From the NCBI GenBank assembly GCA_003649665.1, contig QMSL01000008.1, positions 1 through 17,806 of the forward strand: a stretch of 17,806 nucleotides of DNA, in the 5' to 3' direction. The stretch's first letter is position 1. Every line of letters starts with the position of its first letter. A program made the position numbers and the translations under genes. Below, one piece after another: positions 8,708 through 14,914 of this stretch. Under the pieces are notes generated by a model that saw only the letters and a program-made list of their open reading frames with translations, searched no databases and was not told where the DNA came from. This DNA comes from Thermoprotei archaeon. Its GTDB lineage: Archaea; Thermoproteota; Thermoprotei; QMSL01; B3-G16.

Positions 8708-9142
8708 TTATTTGAGAGGCTTTAATATTTTAACATTACCGTGATTCTCTAATAACTCTCTTACAAGAGCTACTGGTTTCTCGTTAAGATCCTTAAACCC
8801 AGCTATGACGACCCTATTCTTGTATAGCCGTATGAAGTGATCGAGATCAAAGCTTATTGTTACTTCCTCGCGTCCAAATATCATGTTAAATCGTACTTTG
8901 TTTTCTAGTAATCTCCTAGCTATAGCTAGACACAAACTTATCAACTTCTTAGAGAGACGTCTTCTAGATCGTCTTCGTTTAATTAATGTTCTTACCTCCT
9001 TTTCCTCTATTTTCCCCTTCCTTATACCCTTATAAGGGAGTGCCTTTGGAGTGCCATCCTCTTCGTATTCTATGGTTATACTCCTGCAATCCTCGATTAG
9101 CCTTAGGATCTCATTTACTTCTTCTCCGCTCAATTTTTTCAA
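8708..9142 (-). CDS. Unknown basic protein, 144 residues
   Basis: I do not recognise a family. The protein has an N-terminal acidic helix (EEVNEILRLIEDC), a short beta segment, then a very basic stretch near residues 54-64 (KRRRSRRRLSKK) followed by an amphipathic helix, and a C-terminal alpha/beta part (VRFNMIFGREEVTISFDLDHFIRLYKNRVVIAGF). No cysteine motif or membrane segment is seen. The basic patch suggests nucleic-acid or ribosome binding (inference). The start is TTG: the first TTG (9140-9142) overlaps the upstream gene by 32 bases, and a second TTG three codons later (9131-9133) sits at better spacing from the GAGG site at about 9144-9147, so the start is uncertain by three residues. 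It lies between a membrane protein and valS in the por operon. Confidence 0.7.
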   Translation of the reverse strand: MKKLSGEEVNEILRLIEDCRSITIEYEEDGTPKALPYKGIRKGKIEEKEVRTLIKRRRSRRRLSKKLISLCLAIARRLLENKVRFNMIFGREEVTISFDLDHFIRLYKNRVVIAGFKDLNEKPVALVRELLENHGNVKILKPLK

Positions 9143-9584
9143 TCCTCTCTTCTAAAACTTCTAGGTGTCTCCTAAATTTAAATGCTAATATTATCAAGCA
9201 TACGTAACTTAAAAGAACATAAGGTACAGTAGGCGTCCAGGATCTTGCTACAAATGAAATTATGAGGCCTAAGAATGATATACCTACTGACAATACCGGT
9301 TCTACTAACCAATATATAAGTAGCTCCCTGAGACTACTCGAGCTCATGAGAATAGGCAAGAGTATCCATTGATCATAACGTGGGAATATTATCACGTCAA
9401 GTAATGCCACAGCGAGGAATATCGTATTGACTACAATCAATATTTTTGAAACCTCAGTAGGAGGCTTGGGAAAGACCTCATAAGAGATAACAATCATTAA
9501 AAGAGGTATTAGAAAAAATATAGGAATTACGTCAAGTATTATCTGCTCAAACCTCTTTAGGTCCCGTTTTAGTTTCTCAGACAT
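9111..9584 (-). CDS. Small membrane protein of unknown function
   Basis: This 157-residue protein has about four hydrophobic segments (roughly residues 17-38, 46-66, 85-110, 118-136). Its C-terminal tail is a short charged helix (FRRHLEVLEERIEKIERRRSK) likely on the cytoplasmic side. No catalytic motif is recognisable. A longer reading frame opens upstream (to 9653), but the ATG at 9582-9584 is preferred: the extra N-terminus would lie wholly inside porB, and this start overlaps the porB stop by only 8 bases, like its neighbours. It is co-transcribed with porGDAB upstream and the basic protein and valS downstream. The link to pyruvate oxidation may be positional only. Confidence 0.7.
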   Translation of the reverse strand: MSEKLKRDLKRFEQIILDVIPIFFLIPLLMIVISYEVFPKPPTEVSKILIVVNTIFLAVALLDVIIFPRYDQWILLPILMSSSSLRELLIYWLVEPVLSVGISFLGLIISFVARSWTPTVPYVLLSYVCLIILAFKFRRHLEVLEERIEKIERRRSK

Positions 9585-10539
9585 GGTACCACGATGGTAA
9601 TGGTATGTCTTTGGTTGCCTCTGCCATTCTTTCAAGCCATTTATAGAAGTCATTAACTGCCTTCTCTAACTTCTCTACTTCTCCCTTCATCTCAGGGCGT
9701 AGTAAGTGGGCATATCTTCCTTGTAACTTCAAGTAGTCAATTATTGGAAGCGGCTTTGGAACAGGCATTGTGATAATATACTTTCTTCCGTATAGTATTT
9801 CGTAGAGTGGGAAGAAACGCGTTTGTACAGCTAATCTAGCTATTTCAACTGTCTTACTTGGGTCATGACGCCATCCAGTAGGACATGGACATATTATGTG
9901 GAGTAATGCAGGACCTGGTGCGTTTAGCGCTCTTCTTACTTTCCTTATAAGGTCTACATGGTAACCAGGAGAAGCAGTAGCAACATAAGGTATTTCATGC
10001 GCAGCTGCAATTCCTGCTAAATTCTTCTTGAATTGAGGTTTACCTGGTATCTTTTTACCCACAGGTGTTGTAGTAGTCCATGCCCTATACGGTGTTGCAC
10101 CCGAACGCTGAATGCCAGTATTCATATATGCTTCGTTATCGTAACATATGTAAACAAATTTATGCCCTCTTTCAAGAGCTCCTGAGAGAGCTTGAAGACC
10201 TATGTCAAATGTTCCACCATCACCAGCAATCGCTATGACATGCATTTTCTTCTTCTCCTTAAGGAGGCCTTTCCGCTTTAATACCTTTAAGGCTGTTTCA
10301 ATTCCACTTGCTGCTGCAGCAGCATTTTCAAACGCTAAATGAACGAATGGTAAGCGCCATGAAGTTCTTGGGTATATCGTTGTTACTACCTCAAGACAAC
10401 CCGTAGCAGTTACTATTACTGCTGCCTCATCTGGTTCAAGTGCCATTAAGACTTGACGTACTATTAGAGTAGCTCCACAACCTTGACAAGCGGCATGTCC
10501 GGGGGCTAAGTATTCGGGCTTAGGTAAGGATATACTCAT
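9577..10539 (-). CDS. porB: 2-oxoacid:ferredoxin oxidoreductase, beta subunit
   Basis: This is the thiamine-diphosphate subunit of pyruvate (or a related 2-oxoacid):ferredoxin oxidoreductase, which oxidatively decarboxylates the 2-oxoacid to acyl-CoA and reduces ferredoxin. The 320-residue protein carries the iron-sulfur cysteines C18 and C21 in ACQGCGATL, C48 in TATGCLE, and a further pair in HIICPCPTGW. It also has the thiamine diphosphate/Mg motif GDGGTFDIG (106-114) with DNEAYMNTG (134-142). Length and motifs are typical of the beta chain in four-subunit enzymes. The ATG overlaps the porA stop as ATGA, indicating coupled translation and stoichiometric synthesis. Pyruvate is the likeliest substrate, but 2-oxoisovalerate cannot be excluded from sequence alone. 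Confidence 0.93.
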   Translation of the reverse strand: MSISLPKPEYLAPGHAACQGCGATLIVRQVLMALEPDEAAVIVTATGCLEVVTTIYPRTSWRLPFVHLAFENAAAAASGIETALKVLKRKGLLKEKKKMHVIAIAGDGGTFDIGLQALSGALERGHKFVYICYDNEAYMNTGIQRSGATPYRAWTTTTPVGKKIPGKPQFKKNLAGIAAAHEIPYVATASPGYHVDLIRKVRRALNAPGPALLHIICPCPTGWRHDPSKTVEIARLAVQTRFFPLYEILYGRKYIITMPVPKPLPIIDYLKLQGRYAHLLRPEMKGEVEKLEKAVNDFYKWLERMAEATKDIPLPSWYHV

Positions 10540-11717
10540 TCTCTCACCCCTACATATTTTACTAATTCAGGAATACGACCACTCTTAGCTATCTCAAGAC
10601 CATACTTAAATATGGCTTTGGCCTCCGCAGGCGTTAGATCTCGGCCACCGAGGCCATAGACTATATCAGCTATTAAAGGTCGCTTTTCGGCATCGTAGAA
10701 TAGCGTTCTTAAGTCCTCGAATAGAGGACCGCCGATAGCGCCAAAGCTTAACGTTCTATCCATCGCAAGTATTACCTTAGCCCCGGATAGAGCTTCCATA
10801 AGAGCCTCTGCTGGAAACGGTCTATAGACTCTTAACGTTAATGAACCTACCTTATACCCTTGTTTTCTTAGCTCTCTCGCAACACTCCTCATAGTTCCTC
10901 CCGTACTGCCTAAGGCCACTGTTATGACGTCTGCATCCTCAATAGCATATGCCTTAAACTGATCATATTCCCTTCCACTGACCTTGCTGAATTCCTCCAT
11001 GGCTTTAGGTATTACCTCCTTTGCTTTATTCATGGCATCCTGTTGTTGCATCTTGAATTCAAAGTAGTAATCAGGTAATGCTAGTGAGCCATATGTAGCA
11101 GGCTTCTCGGCCGAGATTGGATATGGGTAAGTTGGCTTTGGAGGTAAGTATTTCTTAGCCACTTCATCGTCAAGCATTTCAACTCGCTCAAGTGTGTGAG
11201 TTAGTGTAAATCCATCAAGACACACCATTGTAGGTAGTAATACGTCACGGTTTTCGGCTATCTTGTACGCCATGAATATCATATCATATACTTCTTGGAC
11301 GTTCTCTGCATATAGTTGGATCCATCCAGAATCGCGTGCACCCATGGAGTCTGAATGATCGGCATGTATGTTTATTGGGGCTGATAACGCTCTGTTAGCT
11401 ACAGCCATAACAACAGGCGCTCTCACACCTGAAGTTATGTAAAGTATTTCAAACATTAAGGCTAGTCCTTGGCTACAAGTTGCAGTGAATACCCTCGCTC
11501 CTGTGAGAGCAGCAGCCGTTACTACTGAAAGAGCACTATGTTCGGACTCCACATGAACCATTTCAGCATCTAATTCTCCATTAGCAACAAATTCACCTAG
11601 TGTTTCGACTATGACTGTCTGAGGAGTTATTGGGTAGGCCGCTATTACATCAACATCACATTGCTTAACGGCATATGCTACAGCCTCATCGCCTGTAAGG
11701 CCTATAACTTTAGCCAT
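10536..11717 (-). CDS. porA: 2-oxoacid:ferredoxin oxidoreductase, alpha subunit
   Basis: This is the largest subunit (393 residues) of the four-subunit 2-oxoacid:ferredoxin oxidoreductase, contributing to substrate and thiamine diphosphate binding opposite PorB. Visible features are the N-terminal TGDEAVAYAVKQCDVDVIAAYPITPQT, then HVESEHSALSVVTAAALTGARVFTATCSQGL, the classical pyrimidine-binding region with EYPITP/ESEHSA motifs, and the later transketolase-C-like domain with ALGSTGGTMRSVARELR and YRPFPAEAL. The ATG follows the porD stop after one base. A near-perfect GGAGGTGA ribosome binding site (about 11726-11733) lies in the end of porD, 6 bases before the start. The motif set favours pyruvate but does not prove it. 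Confidence 0.93.
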   Translation of the reverse strand: MAKVIGLTGDEAVAYAVKQCDVDVIAAYPITPQTVIVETLGEFVANGELDAEMVHVESEHSALSVVTAAALTGARVFTATCSQGLALMFEILYITSGVRAPVVMAVANRALSAPINIHADHSDSMGARDSGWIQLYAENVQEVYDMIFMAYKIAENRDVLLPTMVCLDGFTLTHTLERVEMLDDEVAKKYLPPKPTYPYPISAEKPATYGSLALPDYYFEFKMQQQDAMNKAKEVIPKAMEEFSKVSGREYDQFKAYAIEDADVITVALGSTGGTMRSVARELRKQGYKVGSLTLRVYRPFPAEALMEALSGAKVILAMDRTLSFGAIGGPLFEDLRTLFYDAEKRPLIADIVYGLGGRDLTPAEAKAIFKYGLEIAKSGRIPELVKYVGVRE

Positions 11718-11718
11718 T

Positions 11719-12015
11719 CTATTTCACCTCCTCAACCATAGTGATAGCTTTTACGGGACATATTCCCTCACAGATTGCGCAGCCCTTGCAATGGTAGTAA
11801 TCTATATCGACTTTGACTATCTTGCCGTCCTTAACCTCAAGCGTTATCGATCCATCAGGACAATAATAGTAACAGAGTCCACAACGTGTACACTTGTTAT
11901 GGTCTATTACTGGCTTAAATGTACGCCAATCACCAGTCCTTACCTCAAAAGTAGAACCGGCCTCTAGTATGATAGTACCTATCGGTATTTTCCTCCATCC
12001 AAGAAGCTTACTCAA
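11719..12015 (-). CDS. porD: 2-oxoacid:ferredoxin oxidoreductase, delta (ferredoxin-like) subunit
   Basis: This 98-residue subunit carries two [4Fe-4S] clusters and passes electrons from PorB to external ferredoxin. The ligands are visible as C42, C45, C48 and C52 in CTRCGLCYYYC, and C76, C79, C82 and C86 in CKGCAICEGIC, each followed by the P of a classical 2x[4Fe-4S] ferredoxin. The N-terminal extension (about 40 residues, with FEVRTGDWRTFKPVIDHNKC) is typical of PorD. The start is TTG (12013-12015), overlapping the porG stop as TTGA, with a GAGGTGA site 7 bases upstream. All eight cysteines are present, so the subunit should be functional. Confidence 0.94.
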   Translation of the reverse strand: MSKLLGWRKIPIGTIILEAGSTFEVRTGDWRTFKPVIDHNKCTRCGLCYYYCPDGSITLEVKDGKIVKVDIDYYHCKGCAICEGICPVKAITMVEEVK

Positions 12016-12589
12016 AGGCCTTTCACCTCTTCATAGGCTTTTCTAACTGCTGTGATGTTTTTCTCCGCAATATCACCTTTAAACCTTTCCCTTATAGCTT
12101 CCTCTATAGAGTTTAATGAAACTATCTTTGTAACTCTCGCAAGTGCTCCTAGCATAGGTGTATTGAAGAACGGTCTTCCGAAAACTTCAAGCGCTATCTT
12201 TGTAGCATCAACAGTATAGACCTTAAAGTTACCCTTACCTAACTTCTCCGCAACTGTCTGAGGAGTTTCAACAGAATTTACGATGACTATTCCTCCTTCT
12301 TTCAACCCCTGAGTTACAGGGCTTACTCCTATTACGGTAGGGTCTATGACTACGACTATATCCGGGTTATATATACCACTATGTATTTCTATTGGCTCAT
12401 CACTTATTCGTGTATATCCTGTAACCGGGGCACCTCGTCTATCCCGCGCCTTATCTAAGGCGTCTCGGGGCCAAATTGAGGCATTGCTTGAACATATTTG
12501 CCCTCTTTCAATGCCGCAACCGCTAGAAGTCGTGAGACAGTTACTACTCCTTGTCCACCACGGCCATGCCACCTTATCTCAATTAGCAT
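12012..12589 (-). CDS. porG: 2-oxoacid:ferredoxin oxidoreductase, gamma subunit, split by a mini-intron
   Basis: This is the gamma subunit of the 2-oxoacid:ferredoxin oxidoreductase. It is readable only as two exons: 12464-12589 (42 codons, from MLIEIRWHGRGGQGVVTVSR through QAMPQFGPE) and 12012-12440 (RRGAPVTGYTRISDEPIEIH to the stop). Joined, they give a full-length 184-residue PorG with an intact conserved GPERRGAPVTGY motif. Unspliced, the frame stops after 44 residues (TAG within the insertion). The ATG at 12587-12589 is preferred because it yields the standard N-terminus with GRGGQG, and a GGTGA site lies 4 bases upstream. A TATA-like TATTTAAG (12621-12628) would start the por operon message a few bases before it. 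The GTG-initiated frame from 12572 through the insertion has a nonsense N-terminus and is not the real protein. Confidence 0.9.
12441..12463 (-). other. 23-nt bulge-helix-bulge intron in porG
   Basis: Reading the minus strand, exon 1 ends ..GGCCCCGAG and exon 2 begins AGACGAGGTGCC. The fold has central helix CCCG/CGGG (4 bp), a 5' bulge AGA, inner helix CGCCTT/AAGGCG with loop AGAT, and a 3' bulge ATA. The outer helix is imperfect (TTTGGC against GACGAG, one mismatch and two G-U pairs). This is the canonical archaeal splicing-endonuclease substrate, with the central helix made by the exon 1 end and the intron end. Cleavage after the second base of each bulge removes exactly 23 nt and restores GPERRGAP. 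The removed length is not a multiple of three and contains an in-frame TAG. The fold and frame are seen directly; splicing itself is inferred. Confidence 0.88.
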
Positions 12590-12620
12590 TGTGTCACCAT
12601 ATACAAAAAAGGTTGACCTC

Positions 12621-12628
12621 CTTAAATA
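12621..12628 (-). promoter_or_regulatory. Likely TATA box of the por operon
   Basis: TATTTAAG on the minus strand, 32-39 bases before the porG ATG. A start point about 26 bases downstream would fall near 12598, right at the GGTGA ribosome binding site (12594-12598), giving a leader of roughly 9 bases. It is the only good TATA-like element before the seven-gene run porG to valS. Confidence 0.5.
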
Positions 12629-12704
12629 GATTTACATTGCCATGAGACTTCTCGTAATAATGTAGAGAGCTCATAGATCGTAATATCCTAAATGGTGAAA
12701 GGAG

Positions 12705-13198
12705 ATGCTTAAGTGGTTTACTTTTAGGAATTCATTAATTGAGAATGAGAACATGTCCAATGAGAACGTGCATAACATGTATATGCTCCTTCTAGATCTC
12801 AAGTATAGCATTGATAGAGTATTTAAAGATATAATGGCAAAATCCCTCCAGATGACCTAAATGATGTTAGGGTAAGATACGATCCACCATACGATCTAGT
12901 AGACTTAGGCAATGAATTCCTATTAAGAATTGATCTTCCGGGGTTTAGTAAGGACGACATAAGAATCCGTGCGAGCGATGATATAATAGAGATAAGAGCT
13001 CGGTTAAGGAATAGAGAGAATTCAGTTAAGGGAAAATATATAGTGCGACAGAGAATGGAGGGGGATATAGAGAAGAGAATAAAGTTACCAGCTAAGATAA
13101 GACCTCATGAGGTTAGAGCAATACTTAAGCATGGCGTGTTAGAGGTATATATGCCTAAGTCAGAAGTCATAAAAGAAGTGGATATCGCAGTGGAGTAG
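12705..13198 (+). pseudogene. Hsp20/alpha-crystallin small heat shock protein, frame broken by one base
   Basis: This is an ATP-independent holdase chaperone. The first part reads from ATG 12705 (GGTGA site at 12694-12698) as MLKWFTFRNSLIENENMSNE to a stop at 12858-12860 (51 residues). The alpha-crystallin domain continues in another frame from about 12839 (KIPPDDLNDVRVRYDPPYDL, then FLLRIDLPGFSKDDIRI, and the C-terminal GVLEVYMPK) to TAG 13196-13198. No ATG, GTG or TTG exists in the second frame before the domain, so it cannot start on its own. One extra A in the AAAA run at 12839-12842 would fuse both parts into a normal 164-residue Hsp20. This may be a true mutation, a sequencing error in a homopolymer, or slippage. 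I looked for a bulge-helix-bulge intron here and found none. The C-terminal half is well preserved, arguing for a recent or artefactual break. Confidence 0.8.
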
Positions 13199-13209
13199 AT
13201 AGCGAATCT

Positions 13210-13737
13210 TCACTTCGCTTTGCATGCCATTAACCACGCATCTTCCCCATCTAAGTAATATCCGATGATACGTCTTACTTTAACGTATCCTAACTTCTCG
13301 TAAAGGCTTATTGCAGGAATATTTGAGACCCTAACTTCTAAATAATATTCATCTACTCCATAATCCTCTTTTAAGGCCTTCATAGCAGTTTTCAATAAGG
13401 TGTATCCTATTTTGTTCCTCCTTGCAAACGGTCTGACAGCAAGACTTATTATATGACCCTTCTTGACTATGCCAAACCCGAAATTAGAAAACCCTCGTTC
13501 AACCCTACACATTATGTATCCTACGAGTTGATTATTTAACTCAGCTACAAGGAAAGCCTTTGGAAATCGATAATAATGCTCCATGAAAAATGCTGGAGGA
13601 TAGTTTTCAGGAAGATTCTCACGGTTTATTTTAATAACTTCATCTAAATCCTCTGGTCTAAATCTCCTTATTTTGACCAAACCTATTGGTGCATGTAACA
13701 ATACCACATCCTTAGATTTGCCTGTGTTCTCACTCAT
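13210..13737 (-). CDS. GNAT-family N-acetyltransferase, RimI/Ard1-like
   Basis: This is probably the archaeal protein N-alpha-acetyltransferase, which acetylates N-termini of nascent proteins with acetyl-CoA. The 175-residue protein has the GNAT fold: VKIRRFRPEDLDEVIKINRE, NQLVGYIMCRVE, the motif A region HIISLAVRPFARRNKIGYTLL, EYYLEVRVSNIPAISLYEKLGY (motif B), and the Ard1-like ending RRIIGYYLDGEDAWLMACK. In motif A the usual R-x-x-G-x-G reads RRNKIG, with the first Gly replaced by Lys; the rest looks intact. The ATG at 13735-13737 is preferred over an upstream GTG (13746) because an AGGTG site sits about 6 bases before it. It overlaps the end of the TBP gene by 8 bases, so it is probably co-translated with TBP. 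Confidence 0.88.
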   Translation of the reverse strand: MSENTGKSKDVVLLHAPIGLVKIRRFRPEDLDEVIKINRENLPENYPPAFFMEHYYRFPKAFLVAELNNQLVGYIMCRVERGFSNFGFGIVKKGHIISLAVRPFARRNKIGYTLLKTAMKALKEDYGVDEYYLEVRVSNIPAISLYEKLGYVKVRRIIGYYLDGEDAWLMACKAK

Positions 13738-14327
13738 AGAGGACACCTAGTTCTTTAAGACGTTCGTAGATTTTCCTTATAGCGTTCTTTACATCCTCTT
13801 CTCTTTTAGCTCCAGTACATACCAACTTCCCTGAGCTGAATATCAGTAGAACTACCTTAGGATCATCCATTCTATATATGAGGCCTGGGAATTGCTCTGG
13901 CTCATACATTGCATTTTCAAGAAGGTATGCTGCTTTCTCAAGATTGACCTCTGCGCCTAAATTCCCTGAGGCCACTATGTTTTGAATTTTTATCTCAGGC
14001 TCTTTGGTCACTATAATATTGCGTCTTTTTAGAAGACGTACGATTGCCTTAACCGTCTTATATACTTGTGATGGAGACTTGGCTCCAGTACATACCATCT
14101 TGCCTGAGCTGAAGATCAAAGTAGCTGTCTTGGGTTTAGACAATCTAAATACTAGACCGGGAAACTATCGGAGTCAGGACTTAAAGTCCTGACTGTCCCG
14201 GATTGTATTCAGTATTAGGTATATTCTCAGCAATTGCATTAAGGTCTATACGCTGATGTAGATTAACGGAAGCTACAACATTCTCTATCTTATAACTGGG
14301 CTTTCTAGTTAAGTCTATCACATGCAT
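13730..14327 (-). CDS. tbp: TATA-binding protein (TBP), split by a mini-intron
   Basis: This is the general transcription factor that binds and bends TATA boxes and recruits TFB and RNA polymerase. It is readable only as two exons: 14195-14327 (44 codons plus one base) and 13730-14166. Joined they give 189 residues with both TBP repeats: repeat 1 YKIENVVASVNLHQRIDLN, NTEYNPGQFPGLVFRL, TATLIFSSGKMVCTGAK; repeat 2 IKIQNIVASGNLGAEVNL, EPEQFPGLIYRM, VVLLIFSSGKLVCTGAK. Unspliced, translation stops after 48 residues. The TTG-initiated 137-residue frame (from 14143) lacks half of repeat 1 and could not form the saddle. The start may be ATG 14325-14327 or the GTG two codons later, which has better spacing to GTGAGGG (about 14329-14335). 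Two TATA-like elements lie upstream (14357-14365 and 14370-14377). The GNAT gene overlaps its end. Confidence 0.93.
14167..14194 (-). other. 28-nt bulge-helix-bulge intron in the TBP gene
   Basis: On the minus strand, exon 1 ends AATCCGGGAC and exon 2 begins AGTTTCCCGG. The fold has central helix CGGG/TCCG (4 bp, one G-U), a 5' bulge ACA, inner helix GTCAGGAC/GTCCTGAC (8 bp) with loop TTTAA, and a 3' bulge ATA. The outer helix is weak (C-G, mismatch, A-U, A-U). Cutting after the second base of each bulge removes 28 nt and restores NPGQFPGL, the invariant first-repeat motif of TBP, matching EPEQFPGL in repeat 2. The insertion shifts the frame and carries an in-frame TAA. Geometry is identical to the porG intron, including the ATA bulge followed by G. 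Exact boundaries are ambiguous by up to three bases because AGT occurs at both ends, but the spliced product is the same. Confidence 0.9.
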
Positions 14328-14356
14328 TCCCTCACTATATATTTTGTATGGCACTC

Positions 14357-14377
14357 ATTTAAAAAGGCATTTATAAA
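14357..14377 (-). promoter_or_regulatory. TBP promoter region with two TATA-like elements
   Basis: On the minus strand, TTTATAAA (14370-14377) and TTTTTAAAT (14357-14365) lie 30-50 bases before the TBP start. The nearer element would place the transcript start near 14335, at the GTGAGGG ribosome binding site. Two elements in front of the TBP gene could allow TBP to influence its own synthesis, but this is inference. Confidence 0.5.
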
Positions 14378-14399
14378 CCTTACTATTAGGTAACGAGAA

Positions 14400-14804
14400 C
14401 TACCTGGTACGGAAGAGTAACGTCAAGTAGCCTACTAAAGGTATTCTCGCAATTACAACTCCTCGTATATCTCTTGATGTTATATAGAATGGATCGGGCA
14501 TTGCATTCATATCACCTTTAGTTATAATGCGATGGCCATATAGCCTGTAAATGCGATGAACTATAAGGTAGTTAGCAGAGGGTCTTTTAAATACTATAAT
14601 GAGTCCCTCCTCAAGTTTATCAGCAGACATACCTTGAGATATGAGAAGATCTCCTATATGTAATTCATGTTCCATGCTCCCACTCTCTACTACATCGAGT
14701 GGAACATCAGTCTCCAAGATCATGGGGAATAGGTAACGCGGTATTGTTAAACTTAGCATAGCTAGAATGATTAATAGAAGGTAGGCAATCTTATGGTTTC
14801 GCAT
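14400..14804 (-). CDS. Signal peptidase I, archaeal/ER (Sec11) type
   Basis: This membrane protease removes signal peptides from secreted proteins on the outer face of the membrane. The 134-residue protein has one N-terminal membrane segment (about 6-28), then the catalytic Ser43 in VVESGSMEHELHIGD and His83 in NYLIVHRIYRL, which replaces the bacterial Lys as in Sec11-type enzymes. The acidic residues Asp98 and Asp104 lie in TKGDMNAMPDP. The C-terminus (RGVVIARIPLVGYLTLLF) forms the conserved last beta strand plus a hydrophobic tail. The ATG at 14802-14804 has a GGTGA site 6 bases upstream. It is transcribed divergently from the 58-residue membrane protein. All core residues are present; length is short but normal for archaeal forms. 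Confidence 0.93.
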   Translation of the reverse strand: MRNHKIAYLLLIILAMLSLTIPRYLFPMILETDVPLDVVESGSMEHELHIGDLLISQGMSADKLEEGLIIVFKRPSANYLIVHRIYRLYGHRIITKGDMNAMPDPFYITSRDIRGVVIARIPLVGYLTLLFRTR

Positions 14805-14914
14805 GATAATTCACCATACATATTATTCTAATTGCCTTAAAACTTAAATCGTATCATGCTTTATTAAAAGGTCAGTTATAGGGAGGGGACACCATAAAGA
14901 CTGACGGGAGAGAG

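Noticed and set aside
9585..9653. N-terminal extension of the membrane protein upstream of 9584
   Set aside because: The added 23 residues are polar, lie wholly within porB, and read as a shadow of its codons.
12447..12462. CGCCTTA palindrome read as a regulator site
   Set aside because: It is the inner helix of the porG intron and sits within the coding sequence.
12012..12572. Single-frame 186-residue porG ORF from GTG 12572
   Set aside because: It runs through the insertion in the wrong frame for exon 1; its first 40 or so residues are unlike PorG, while the spliced reading gives the conserved GRGGQG N-terminus.
12820..12890. BHB intron in Hsp20
   Set aside because: I searched for a right arm pairing to a left arm with a 3-nt bulge. 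The only hairpin, CCTAA/TTAGG near 12856-12871, has no matching central helix, and a single-base change explains the frame better.
13730..14143. 137-residue TBP ORF starting at TTG, or TBP as a pseudogene
   Set aside because: It lacks half of the first repeat. Both repeats are intact when 28 nt are removed, with no other defect, so a truncated protein or a decayed gene is less likely than an intron.
14172..14194. 11-bp palindrome read as a terminator or operator
   Set aside because: It lies inside the TBP coding region, is not followed by a T run, and is fully explained as the inner hairpin of the BHB intron.
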